Assembly: GCA_024734555.1 (NCBI GenBank)
Contig: JANPWX010000619.1
Span: 1,810,736 to 1,874,735, forward strand
DNA from: Trochalopteron elliotii
Lineage: Eukaryota > Chordata > Aves > Passeriformes > Leiothrichidae
Length of the DNA: 64,000 bases
Direction of reading: 5' to 3'
Below are positions 48,231 through 60,620 of the stretch, one piece after another; position 1 is the stretch's first letter, and each line of letters opens with the position of its first letter. The position numbers and the translations under genes are program-made. Below the pieces are notes generated by a model. The model searched no databases. It saw only the letters and a list, made by a program, of their open reading frames with translations, and was not told the DNA's origin.

Positions 48231-49075
48231 TAGTCCCTAATTACTCTCAGACTGAGACGTTCCAAATATTCCCATGGTGGTAATATTTTTCTGCCTGGAT
48301 GAGTCATTACGTTGTTTGGCAGACTGAAACACCAGCCTTTCCTTGTTGGAACACTACCCCTCATGTAGCACCACATCTTTTCCTCACTGCTGTCTGTTCG
48401 ACGACTTTCATCCTGCTGTGACATTTCAAGCTGTACCAAACGAAAGCACATTTGCCTTCCTTCTATCTGACTGATTGGACTGGTGCCAGCTCTTTCTTCA
48501 GGGCCAAGGACAGGAGACTGGGATAGTCTGAATAGAACTGCTTAATGATCTAATGGAGCAGTGCTCTCTCCTGCTGAGAGATAGGGCTTATTTGTTTGCT
48601 GGTTAGAGAAAAGGTCAGGGGAATCCTTTTCAGCAAAGGCTGTGACAGTGAGAATGTGCAATACCACACATTCCTGGGGCTGGAATAACTTCATACATCA
48701 GGTGTTCCCCTCATGTTAAAAATCCTGTTCTGTTTTCATTTCATTTTCAATATCCTGCAGATGGCATAGAGATGAAAGTGATGAATTCTACAACTTGGTA
48801 ATATAAAGCCAAATGTTGTTCCTCCTGATAGAAGGAGACTTCATACTAAGAGTTTAACACCAGGGAAGGTAATGTGGACAGCTAGCAGTATTTCATAAAG
48901 GCAGCTGGTTTTCCTTGTCATTGTTGTGAAACCTAGTGGGTATGTGACTTTTAATGGCTTTGTGCTTAACAAGGCTGTAAACATAGTTTGCATATTTTCC
49001 CACTGAGTTTGACAAGGACCACAATTCCAATTTGGTCAGTCAAGTTAATTTAGTCTAGACTTTCCTCAACAGCTG
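48231..49075. other. Non-coding spacer
   Basis: Unique sequence of moderate GC with no gene or repeat recognised. A 73-codon minus-strand frame at 48230-48451 lacks any known domain. Confidence 0.45.
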
Positions 49076-49400
49076 AGCAGCAGCACAGTTCTGACAGTTC
49101 TGGGGGTGAGAAATGTATGTGCATGGTGGTGCAGCCATGGCTCCTGCATTGCATCAAGGATTTGGGGTAGTTTGGGGTACACCTGTCCGGGTTTCCTCCA
49201 AGGAAGCTGGGGAAGGGGGGCAGAGTGGCAGGCACAGCAGGGGCTGGATCCGTGCCACCGGAAGATCCCTGTGCACGTGAGTGACCTCGCTTGGCCAGTG
49301 GTGCTGGCTTCCTGCCCAGAATGGTGCATGATGCAACTCAGAGCAGCCATCAAGTACCCCAAAAGCTGGGCCACAGGGGTGGTTATTCCATGCTTCAAAG
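49076..49400. other. GC-rich island of unknown origin
   Basis: About 325 bp stands out from the AT-rich surroundings, with runs like GGAAGGGGGGCAGAG near 49212 and several CpGs (CCGTGCCACCGG, CACGTGAGTGACCTCGC). Open frames of 116 codons (plus, 49106-49456) and 119 codons (minus, 49066-49425) overlap on opposite strands. That suits composition or an old transposon fragment better than a gene. A fragment of an LTR or of a CR1 5' portion is possible, but I could not match it. Confidence 0.5.
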
Positions 49401-51408
49401 TCGATATCTGTTTAAAGGAGCACACTAGATCTCTGAACAGGATTTTTTTCCCGTAAATGTTAGGGGTTTCTTTCGGAAAAGTTTTATGTAATTCCAGAGA
49501 GCACTCTAAGTGAAATAGATTAAGAAATAAGCCATTTTTCCCTTTTAATGTATTCTCACAGGTTTCTTTGCTTTTCTCCTAGGCACTTTTGAAAGCTGTT
49601 TCTGCCCAGATAGCTCTCAGTATGCTTTGTTTTTCATTTGTTTCTGTGAGGCTTTTGCAGAAACAGGAAGGAGAAAAGTCACAAAATAAAAGCATATGGT
49701 TTTAGAACCGCAAAAATTGGCAAGTGGGTCTCAAGGGTTGGTTTAGAATCTGATAGTGCTTCATTGTTTGTTTTTGTTTTGTTTTTAATTTACTGGATTT
49801 CAAGCTGACAGTAGCTATTTTAACAAAATAACTATAGATTGTTATTTCTAATGTAGCTGAAGTTTAGCAGGAAATATTGGGGTTGGCAGTGCCATAAAAG
49901 AACATGCAGAATGTTCTGACTATAAAAACATTCATAACCCACACTGAAGTTTTCAAATACATGCTTCTGCTGCCACTGCTGTGATCCCAGGAGATGGAAA
50001 CCTGAACCCCTCAGGTTATTTGCTGAGTACAGAGGATTTAAAGATAAACAAATTCATATAAAATTGTTCTGATAATATTGTCATATATTAGGAATAAGAT
50101 ACTTGCTATAGTCTTAGACTGTCAGCTTGTCAGAATCTTTATTTTTAAATAGAAAGACTAGGTGAATTTAAGTTAAGCTGTGTAGCAAAATATTAAAAGT
50201 GCTTAAAAAAACCCACATAGCAGCAACAGGAATTAGTTAATAAAATGTTTACAAGACAGTAAATAAAAGTGAGTGTGAGCAGGAAAGTAAAAGAGAAGGC
50301 AGGTCCCCCCACGTCACGGTTGAACTGCAGTGGAGGTGGAATGTGGGATGCTTGCAGTCTGCTCACTCAACTGTATTTGACTAGGGCCGTCATCCCCTCA
50401 GCTTTCACAAGCACTGAATGTGTCAAAAATCTTTCAGAGAAAGTGTAAATTTTAACCAGCCTGCTTCTGGTTCATATTTAATGTGGTTTTAAATGCTTAA
50501 AGCACATTGATTCAAGGTATTTCTTCATCAGGTTTCATGGAGGTTAGCATAAATCAACAAGATAGTTCAATGTGTGAGTACATGTTAATTACAATAGGGG
50601 TACAGTGCTGATTTGTTAGAATTTGTCTCATTTAGCCCTACTTGAATTAAGAGTTTGTAGTTTGTGCATGCCATGTATTTTTATATGACAATGTCTCTGT
50701 TTAAGGACAGATTTTGATGTAACTTCCAGTGCTGCCAGATTCATCTAGAGCTATCTGTGCCTGTCCCAAACTTGTTTGAAAGCAAACAAGAGTTTCAAAA
50801 ATTCAGTCACTAAACAGTGGATAATAGTTTTTGTGTCATTGTGGTTTATTGTGTTACAAGCTCAGCATCTAAATAATTATTGAAGCTTTAATAATTAATT
50901 TTTTTTGATTCTCGTCATGGTGATGCATAAGTTTGTGTGAGTGTAAAACCATCTCCCTAACCAAAATTTCACCCCGAGTAGTAGTATCAAATTCAGTGTA
51001 ATCCCTTTCTGAAACATGGTACTCCTTTTTTATCATTATGCTATCACTGTCTGTTAGTGAAAATTAAGCAGGGAGATGTATGGTTTTAAGTATTTGCATT
51101 AAACTTTCACATGGGAGAAAACTGATTGAGAAAGGCTACATATCTCTTCTGAAATCACCTATGCAGTGCAGGTGCAGCAGTTGTCTGCAAACAGCCAGTT
51201 GTCTTGCAGACAATAGTCTCACTGTGTGACATGCCCTAAATTTTGAATCTTCTTATTTTCAGACTGCAATGTCAGACTTCCTAGGTGACTTCTTCAAAGT
51301 TCTTTTTTTTCCTTCCCCCTTCCCCCTCCTTTAATCTAGGATAAGTGTTTCTGACTTATAATTATTAAAGAGAGTGGTAAAACTGCACATATTGAAGAAC
51401 AGATTCTG

Positions 51409-51424
51409 TAGTAGTAGTAGTAGC
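51409..51424. repeat. (GTA)n microsatellite, about five units
   Basis: A short perfect run of GTA units within unique sequence. Confidence 0.85.
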
Positions 51425-54400
51425 TGGCAGAAATGTTAAGTGCTTTTCACAGTCAACATTCAAACAGATTATCAGATGGCATATTTCACCCTGTTGTTAC
51501 TTTAAATGGAGTGACCATGAAATCAACAAATCTGCTGTCAGGTGCCTGTCACAGAGATAGTTCTCCCTGTCACACAATGCCTCACATAACAGGTAATGTG
51601 TTTTTAAGAATCAGTCCTGTGTCACCTCATCAAGTCCTTGTTAAAAGATGAAATAAGACGGATGGTGTTGTCTCCCATGGAGCTGACTGAAATTCAGTAA
51701 AAGCAATGCATGTTATACAAAAAAAAATATGAAAAGTAAAATAGGTGCCAGTACAATGCCTTTGACTGTGCCATTACTTTTTTTCTTTGTCTTGAGAATG
51801 ATTACTCATTTTTTTCCTGCTTATTCCTTTCTAGACTGAAAATTAATTGGGTTAAGTTTAAATTTTGTGATAAGGACAGGAAGAATTAATCCTCAGTCAC
51901 CAAACAAATGAGAACCCAGAGTGGTGTTGTGCCAATAGCCACGCATTCACTTGGAATGGTTAATACATGCTTCCATGCCTAACAGAGATGACACTTATAA
52001 TTAATTAAGTTATGAGGTGTTCCTAACAATTATTTCGTTCAGGATTTTTAAGTTTAATCATTAAATTCAGGGCCAGGGATAAACTAATATTACCATATTC
52101 AGTTTTTCTCTATATACTTTCATGAAAGTTCTCCCAAGTAAAATAGATTTTTTGTCTTGTTCATGAAATTTTAATTATAGCATCATTCTCAGCTTCTCAG
52201 TGTAAGGAACTGTCAGCCAGCTTGAACTCTGCTGAGACAGATGCTGCAGGGTTTTTGGTTGTTTTTGTTTTTGTTGGTTTTTTTTAAATTTTGTTTTGAC
52301 TTTTCAGACTCACCATTTTTGATAAAAAATAAAAATAGGGAGGGAAGTCACCTTAGTGATATATGGACATCTGTTACTGTAATTTTTTCTTTCATGTCTA
52401 GGTTGTGACTAGCATTAGTATATTCAGGCCAGTAGGAAGAAATATCCTTTCCTTTCCTTGCCATGGCTAAATGTAGTTCAAAGATTTCTTTCGTAAGTAA
52501 AGGACTGGTTTAGAGATGTTGCTTACAGAAGCAAGATTTGGGCAGGTGGTAAAAAGATTAACCTCTGTGCTGACCAGCCAAGCTAGTTGACTGTCAAGGG
52601 CTTGCACCCACACTCACAGCAGTGTGAAAAGGGAGGGGAGGAGATCATCCTTCTGAAATGTGATTGAGGCACCAGAGGCTATGTTTTAGGTAGGGCATAG
52701 ATCACAATTTAGGAATGAATTTGAATTGGATGCATAACAGTACAGAACCACAGCTCTAAGAGAATTGATACTGAAGCCAGTGAAAGAAATGATTCAGTGA
52801 GATCCACAGAGAGGCAAATGGCTCTGTTAGAAACTTGTGTCTTGTGAGGCAAGACTTTATCTGGTTTGCACTAAAGCAGTTCTTTCAGGCTGACCATGCT
52901 GTTTGTCTTACTCATGACTCCACTGCAAAATATGTATTTGATTAGATGTTTGAACTAATCATGTGGTTGCCATTTTTAATTTCCTGCTAATTACCTGGAT
53001 ATGTTTTAAATGCATTTACAGAGTTCTTTTTTACAAATGCACTTGTGTTTGAGGCACTCGAGACTAAGGTGCCATTTCAGAGCAACTTCAAAGAATCATG
53101 GGCTGTGATTACAGGGAGAAACTGCAGATGGGTTACAGGAAAGCAAAGACTAGGAGAAACACATTAAACATTTAGGTAGATTGATATTTGGCAACACTTT
53201 TTACTGTATTTCTCTGCTCTGCCCACTTAGGCATTTGCCATGATAAAGGAATGGAGAAATTATGTCTTTTGGATTAGAAGCAGAGATGGTGCAGAAAGAG
53301 CAAAAATTGTTAATGATGTTTTAAGTATTGGCTTCTCTCAAACTCCATATGGGCAAATACTGCCACTTTGCTATATTAAATTGGAGGCAGAACCCAGGCA
53401 AATCTTTCATCATGATTATTAATTTTGCTTCTTGTCAAAGCCGAAAGGAGGTTAAAACTGTTAAGATACCTTTACACTAATGACACTAATTTTACCCAAA
53501 AAGTTTATCATTGGTGTTCTTGTATTGTCAATGAATTAAGCACCATTAATTAGCTCCATGTGAATATCATCATACATTTGAACAAGAATACTAAGTCTGG
53601 CACCAGGCTGATCCTAGCCTTTGGTCAAACTTCTGTTTTTCAAATGCATGAGAAGAAATAATTAAAGGATAATTTCATGGATGCTAAGAGAGTGAATCCT
53701 ACCAACTATTCTGAGCACAAACCTCTGCAGAAATGGAGTGAAACCCTTAAGTTCCCCACCCCACCTGAGAATAAATTAAAATCCTCTAGACATCAAACAG
53801 ATCAAATACTTCAGTGCATTCTAGAAATCATGATAGAATTTTACAGGTATCCCCCATATAACTGTCACTGGATACCAGATATCACAGCGAAGAATAGTGG
53901 TGAGGCTGGAAAAGTCTTCTACTCACCTTAAATATGTCAGATCAAGGAATTTGGTTCTAAAGTTTAAGCAGCAGGAATATGGAATCTAATTCTAGTAAAA
54001 ATCATGTAAGTTATAGGGAGGTGTTTTCTGGATGGGGTTCAGTAACCTCCTCATACGTTTCTGAAATGTGGCACTAAACATAATAAAAAACATTCCAAGC
54101 TCCCGTATTTTTGCCTGCCACCAAAGAATACTGGAATGTTTAAAACTTCCTTGTTTCTGATGGGAGGACATCTGAGACATGCAGAAACTTCCTGGACAGA
54201 AACATTGGGATCTCTCAGCTAAAGACCCAAATCTCACTGATTCCACCTGCAGTTAGAGAGGGTGAGTGGTCTCGCTTTGGTCTCACTCCACTTTGTTCCT
54301 GTTTCTGGCGTCTTTGCCGTGCCAGTGTGAGTGTATGATGGCATGGTCAGCAGATCAGCTCAGAGAATGAATTCCTGCCCCCTTAATTTCCTACCATGGC

Positions 54401-54708
54401 TCACTGGGCATGTACTGTTGGTGACACAGGTAGGAGGTAGAAGCAGAGCTTGGGTATGTACAGGATGGTGAAGCCTCCTTTTTCAGCACTTTTAAAGTGC
54501 TGACAGCTGTATTTTTGTAAGGGAAAAGAAGACAGCACTGAGGAACACTGGATCTTATTGTGCCTTTATTTTCCCCATAATTTTTCCAAACATATTGTGT
54601 GCTTAGCCCTCTGAATGATTGCTCCACTGGAAAAACTGAGGAACACATTCAGTACAATTTTCATTTAGTTCAAACGTTCAAGAAGTATGCTAAGAACACA
54701 GCCACAGA

Positions 54709-54723
54709 TTTTTTTTTTTTTTT
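54709..54723. repeat. Poly-T run (15)
   Basis: Fifteen consecutive T residues follow CCACAGA. No recognisable retrocopy is attached. Confidence 0.9.
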
Positions 54724-54780
54724 GCACTTCTCCCACAAAAAGTATTAAAAGTTTCCCATGCTGAAAGCCTATTACTGGGC

Positions 54781-54829
54781 TACATAAGTATCACTAAGTA
54801 ATACATAAGTAATACATAAGTATCACTAA
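54781..54829. repeat. Tandem ACATAAGTA repeat cluster
   Basis: TACATAAGTA occurs at 54781, 54802 and 54813. The first and third copies continue with TCACTAA and the middle one is a short version. This is a small local duplication. Confidence 0.8.
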
Positions 54830-57474
54830 TTATTTCCAAAACTGCAGGGCAGAATTTTAATGTGGGTGATTTAAAGCCTAAAACAATTTCTAACCCTTAG
54901 AATCTAGGCTAATATGGAGTGCTATGTCTGCAGAATTACTCACCATTTCCTGCTCTGGAAATTTTATATATGAATCATCTTGTGTTGCTTAAGGACAGCA
55001 TCCAGGATACCAAAATGGATATTCTGTTTTACCACACCAGTTCCAAAGTTTCCCCAAACGCAAATCATATGTTCAGAGAACCTGCACATATCAAGTTCTG
55101 TTTCTTAGACACTGTTAAGCAGGTATTCATGTTAAATTAGGCACAGTACTTCACAAGAATCTACTAGGAGGACCAGCAGTCTTGAAGGAAAATGTGCTTT
55201 GAGGAAACATCTAGTTAAATTTATTGCTCTCGCACAGGGGTTGTAAGCAACTCTTACCTCAGCATACTTTGTGGCAGCTACTATTCTGAAGCTACTACCA
55301 GGCCAAAGTGTTATTGTTTGAACAATTATTTGGTTTGAACTTCCATAGGTTTCTCAAGAAATTTCCCATCATATGTGTTCCAGCTACTATTCCTTGAGCT
55401 CCTCAGCTGGCCTTAGACTTCTCCCAAAGCTCTGAAACTGGCTTGGGTAACTCATCAGTTTAGAACTGATGGGTATAGAACATATGCATCAGCATAGGAC
55501 TCTGATACCACATGCTGTCTGGATTAAGATTATTTGATACTAGTTGCTAATATAAACAGTGTGGTCCTTGGATAACAGTTGGTGTGGAACTTCTGTCTCC
55601 AAAGTGATATTTGGAGTCTCGGTGCCTACAGTTTCCACACCCTTAAATGGCATTTCTGTATGTGGAAGCTGATAATCATTCCTCAGTGGCTGAGATGCTT
55701 CTCAGTACAGTGAATTACTTTCTTACAAAAGGCTGTTCTTGATGCAGTAGTAAAATCTTATAATGCATGGAGATCAGATTAAATACATATGAATTATTAT
55801 GTCTATTGGATTTATCTCTCAAAGTACTCATTCTCCTCTTCTGCAAAATATTCTTGACTGGAGAAACTCAGATCCAGAAACAATCTATCATTTGAAGCAT
55901 GATTATGATACAGATTGAATCAACTTCTTACAGAGTTCAAGCCACAGGACACAGGTTTATTGAATCACAGTACTGCCTATATTCATGTTCTGAAAGCAAA
56001 ATTCAGTTGGAATAATCTCATAGATACAAAACTATTTATTAACAGTTTTCCACCTAGTTTTATTTTAATGGACTGCTTGGAATTGCTTAAGCTTCATAGG
56101 CTGCTTTGTCCTACAAAGTTAGGATTTACAGAGGACACTAAAAATGTTCCATTTGTTTTTAAATGGTGAAACTTTTTTTCTCTTGTATTAATAAGAGGGT
56201 ATTCTGCATTCAGCAACTTTCAGTTCTAGAAAACGGAAATGACTATCAGAGATTTGAGTCTGAAACTGATTTAGTAATATTATATTTACTTTAGTATTTC
56301 TTTATGTCGCACTTGATGCTGCTTGTGCAGTATGCATTCTTTCACCCTCAACTCTCACATGTAGTTTCCTGAACTCTTATGCAAAATCTGTAGAGATTAT
56401 AAAGTTTACAATGTATAGCTGTAGGAGCATCTGTTTTATTTTGCTGATTTAAGATTTTTTTTCCTTCCTCTTCTTTCTCACTCTTTCAAGTTTAAAAGAA
56501 GTATGTGCATGCTTTCAGACTGTATGATGTTATTCCAAATGAGTTAGATTTACAAAAGACCACAAGCAGAAAAGTAATGTAGCAATAATAATATTAGCAA
56601 GAGACAACTTGCTATGGAGGAAAGTCAGTTCTCTGCAGATATGTTTCACATATGAAAGTGTCAAAAGTTAGTGCCTGTCAGGATTTTCAAAGCATACATT
56701 TGTTTTCGAAACTTTGTTGGAATCATGTTCTCTATTTTTAGTCTCCTCATTTCCTCTAAAAATTTAGTTTAATTGTGTGCTCTTGTGAAATTATGCAAAG
56801 TGATTTAAGTGACAGAAATAATCTACCTCATCACTCTCAAATGCTTGCTGTTTTTCTTTCATGTGCTGGAACCAGTTAGAGATCCATCTTTTCATATAGA
56901 TATGGCTGCAATAGGGCAAGTAAAGGATTTAGGATGGTCCCAATTATTTTATGGGGCATTGGATGTAGTCCATAGTCTTAAGTATTTAGCAGAGCTTTAT
57001 AAACAGTTTTGGCTTGATTTAGGGCCAATCCTTAAAAGCTTTAGAAGTCAAGTTCAGTTCAAATAGTTGTTTTCTACCAAAGCATGAAATTCCTTCTTCT
57101 TCTTTCAACATAGCAGTGTTTTACTCCTGGTCGTCTTGTGCTGCAGAGCATTTTCTTCATTCACGCTTATGATCATACGGATGAAAAAATAATGTTGTGA
57201 ACGCTAAACACAGTTGTTTTTACCATGTCCATTGAAGGCACTGTAGGAATTATTTTTTAATTCTGAAAAGAATTAAGCAGCATTCTAAAATGTCATTACA
57301 TGATTGAATTCTGTTACTGTTTGGATACATTCTTTCACAGATTGCATGGTTAGGATCTTGTGGTGGCATCATGGAATTGAGTCAAAGGCTACAGCTGTCA
57401 CATATGAGAAGAAAAAGTATTCAGATTCCTAATGCTGTGATAAAAATACCTATATATCAAATTAGCTACCATGC

Positions 57475-57488
57475 AAAAAAAAAAAAAA
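57475..57488. repeat. Poly-A run (14)
   Basis: Fourteen consecutive A residues between ATGC and GTGATCAC. I see no recognisable element upstream. Confidence 0.9.
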
Positions 57489-58121
57489 GTGATCACTTTG
57501 AAAGATGTACATAAATACAGGTTTTCATTAAACCTAGTTATTGTGAACAGACTACTATAGTTGATGTTATCTACCACATAATTACTTATCTTGGATTTCT
57601 TCTGTTTCTCTGGAGCATCTCCTGTTGGCTCATGATGTCCAGAGATGCTTTACAAAAACGCATTCATCTAATCCAGTATAAGCTTTCTTTGCTGTTACTG
57701 TGCCATGAGAATTTTTTTATTTTTTACTAACATTTTTACTAATAATACACTGAAAGGACAATTTTCTGCATTTTTTTTCTACTTCCGTTTTCTTTTCCTT
57801 TAAAATAGTCATTTCTATTTAAACTTGATTTAAGTGAAACATTCCACAGCTCTCCCTCGGCAAGTATTCAACCCAAAAGCAAACATTTACAGATGCTGTG
57901 ATGTACAAAGTACATAAGGGGGGTACTGTTCAAGCGCTATCCTGCAGGCACCAGTGAACTGCACAGTGCATGTATTCACTGCAGGGGCTCTGATCTGCAT
58001 ATGCAATCGTTTCTGTATGCTGTTTCTATTGACACAGGGAAAAAAATTCAAGGAAAAAAGTAGGGAGGGCCTTCAAGTGTGAGGTTATTTAGCTTTTCTC
58101 TTTTAGAGAAGACCCCCCTAA

Positions 58122-58125
<4 letters not shown>

Positions 58126-58157
<32 letters not shown>
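58126..58157. repeat. Poly-T run (32)
   Basis: Thirty-two uninterrupted T residues follow CCCCCCTAACCTC. Read on the minus strand it is a long poly-A preceded, about 30-40 nt upstream, by ATTAAAG. That is the arrangement expected at the 3' end of a processed retrocopy or retroposon. However, I could not recognise any gene in the adjoining minus-strand sequence (58158-58480), and I saw no target-site duplication. It may be only a microsatellite. The homopolymer length is error-prone. Confidence 0.9.
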
Positions 58158-58158
<1 letters not shown>

Positions 58159-60102
58159 GTCTTTTTAAAGAGACTTTTTAAAAATTCTTTAATCAAGTGA
58201 CTGGTCATGTCTGCTGGAGGAAGGAGAGCAAGGCCTGTGAAAATGAAAGCGATATTTTGGGGTTTTCCCCTGAAAAGCATTAATAGCTAGAGTGGTTTGG
58301 TAAGAGCCAAGTGCAGCATCAGATTAAAGACCTTAAAGGACAGTAGCTGAGGGAGGGAGGCAATCACCAACTGTACTAAGAAAAACAGAATAGCTATCTC
58401 TGGAAAGAGGCTAGGCATCGGGCTTTGATCTGCCCACCTCCTTGTATATAAATGTAATCTTGGATCTTGATTGAATATTCCCACTCTGATTTTGTAATTA
58501 AAACATCATTTATACTGAGAATAATTAAGACAACTGTACATTTGATTTTAAAATCAGTTTTGAGTATTGTGCCTTGTCATGCTACAAGAATGGTTCCTGC
58601 AGCTTTACAACTTAGCATTAAGAGGCAGACAGTGACTGCAGGCACCTGAGTGGAAGGTTTGACAGTTTGATAAATTAGGAATGACACTTGCCAAAATGGC
58701 TGTCCTTCCCTCAGCCTGCCAGTGGAGCATTTACACACTGTTAATTGAATTGGCAATTTGTGTAACAGTACCTGCCCCTGAGCTTTTGTAATGCTGGAGC
58801 TGCCATTTAGCTCTGATAATCCAGGACTTGGGAATAAGGACGAAAAGCTTCACATGATATTATTGCAGATTTAAAATGACAGTTGGGGACCTTGTTGCCA
58901 ATTTCCCATTAAATGAGAAATAATTAACAATAGCAATAACAAAGTCTTATAAAGCTGGAAAGTTAAATTGACTTTTCAGCAGTAGTATGGTTTGAAATTG
59001 CTTCTAGTGTGATTATCAGATTGCCCTTTCAGTATTATATACCCTAAATAGTATAATCTCGTGGTCTGAATAGGCAATAGTGTCAAAGCTACCCTGTTTT
59101 ATTAGTGTGAGACTCTTCTGATTTATCTGTGGGGTTTTTTTTTAATTTCTTCATGCCATGTAAAAATTGAGTTATGTTATAATATTTCATACAGATAAAA
59201 AACCTAATGAAATATTAGAGATTCTGATTTCCATGGTTATCAGTAATTGAGTGATGGAAACAAAATTTTCAGTCATAGCTGAATATGGTTAATTATGAGA
59301 TTCTTTTTTATAGTTGAACTTGCAATTGATAACTTCATCCCTAAATTTCTCCAGTGTACCTAATGCCACTGCCTGAAATGACAATTTATCAGCAAACTAT
59401 TGTTTTTCTCTTAAGCTTCTTATGTTTTTATAATCCTTGTGAATGCTTCCTAATGATTTGATGTCCAAATACCATAGTAAACAAAACTCATATAAGAATT
59501 AGCCACCCAAGGCTAGAGTCTTTGCAATTTTTAGGGCTTAAAAACAAAATCAGATCCTTCAAAGTTGGCACATTTGCTGCATGTCAGAAGGTTAACTTTT
59601 CCATGCAGATGTGCAGCTCATATTCTTGCTCCAAGATTTAGACTTGGAAACTTCAAGTGATGTATGGAAGAGCAGGTGGAGATCCCAAGAGCTGATAGAT
59701 CTTTCCCATCATGAGAATACATAGGGATTCATAAGATGCCACAGTGACTAGATGAAGTGCACAAGTCTGATCCATTTCCTACCTAGTAAATAGTCTAAGA
59801 CAGTATAGGTTTAATAACTTATGTGCTGGAAAATATATTTGCATCTCATTGCTGTGATTTTGGAGTGGGATGCAGAACAGAGTGATCCCAGTCAACAGGC
59901 CTATGCTAGCATCAAGTCATATTTGCATTTTAATATAATCTACAGTATTGTAGTTGTTGTGGTATTACATAAGTAGTGAAAAGCAAAAGAGGGCAAATAA
60001 AAGGAGAGGTGAGCTAAGATAAGCTGGTGTGAAGCAACTGAGCAGAAAGATCTGTGCTGAAGCTCACAGTTCAACTATTTGTGCAGAACATATCATAAAA
60101 GC
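58158..60102. other. Non-coding stretch with a candidate conserved block
   Basis: No gene is recognised. The portion 58660-59000 is described separately as possibly conserved. The rest is AT-rich unique DNA. Confidence 0.5.
58660..59000. promoter_or_regulatory. Candidate conserved non-coding block
   Basis: This transposon-free segment has dense short motifs: CTGTTAATTGAATTGGCAAT near 58738, TTAGCTCTGATAATCC near 58807, and GAGAAATAATTAACAATAGC (58915-58934) followed by AATAACAAAG, which contains a SOX-like AACAAAG. It reads like a developmental enhancer, but this is unaligned inference. Confidence 0.27.
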
Positions 60103-60620
60103 ATAGAATGTTAAGATGTTGGAATGAACTTTAAAGATCATCTAATCCCAAACCCTACTGCCATGGCCAGGGACACCTCCCACTAGACCAGGTTTCTGAA
60201 GGTCTTATTGACCCTGGCCTTGAACACTGTCAGGGTTGAGGCATCCACAACCTCCCTGGACAACCTGTTCCAGTGTCTCACCATCCTCCCAGTAAAAAAA
60301 ATTCTTCCTAATATCTAACCTAAATTTCCCCTCCTTCAATTTGTTCCCATTACTCCTTGTCCTACCATTACAGTTCCTGATGAAGAGTCCCTCTCCAGCT
60401 TCCTTGTAAGCCCTCTTCAGATACTGGAAGGTTGCTGTGAGGTCTCCATGCAACCTTCTCCAGGCTGAAAAGCCCCAACTTTCTCAGCCTGTCTCTATGG
60501 GAGGTGCTTCAGTCCTCTTACCAATTTTGTGGCCTGCCCCTGGACTTGCTCCAGCCATTCCATGCCCTGCTTATGTTGGGGACACTAGAACTGTATGCAG
60601 TATGTCTTCTGTAGTTGGTG
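60103..60620 (-). mobile_element. CR1 LINE 3' end
   Basis: The complement of the CR1 3' region runs from CATAGAATGTTAAGATGTTG at 60103 (the element's tail, close to the usual CATAGAATCAT...) through TTTAAAGATCATCTAATCCC near 60130, CCTCCCTGGACAACCTGTTC near 60251, CCAGTGTCTCACCATCCTCC, TCCTTGTAAGCCCTCTTCAG near 60401 and CCAACTTTCTCAGCCTGTCT near 60476. It fades near 60620. It is about 520 bp long and 5'-truncated. Divergence is moderate, similar to the copy at 15.1 kb. An 82-codon minus-strand frame across it (60205-60453) is CR1 C-terminal and UTR sequence, not a gene. Confidence 0.93.

Larger units (their letters stand above)
49401..58125. other. AT-rich non-coding stretch
   Basis: No gene or confidently named transposon is seen over 8.7 kb. 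It contains a (GTA)n run at 51409-51424, a partial tandem duplication at 54781-54829, a 15-T run at 54709-54723 and a 14-A run at 57475-57488. Segments near 52950-53110 and 53480-53580 have enhancer-like texture (CTAATTACCTGG, AATTAAGCACCATTAATTAGC), but the evidence is too thin for separate calls. Frames up to 85 codons (56809-57066) show no domain. Confidence 0.5.

Noticed and set aside
49066..49456. 116- and 119-codon frames on opposite strands considered as an exon
   Set aside because: They overlap each other, carry no recognisable domain and depend on GC-rich composition. I kept the island as a finding but not as a gene.
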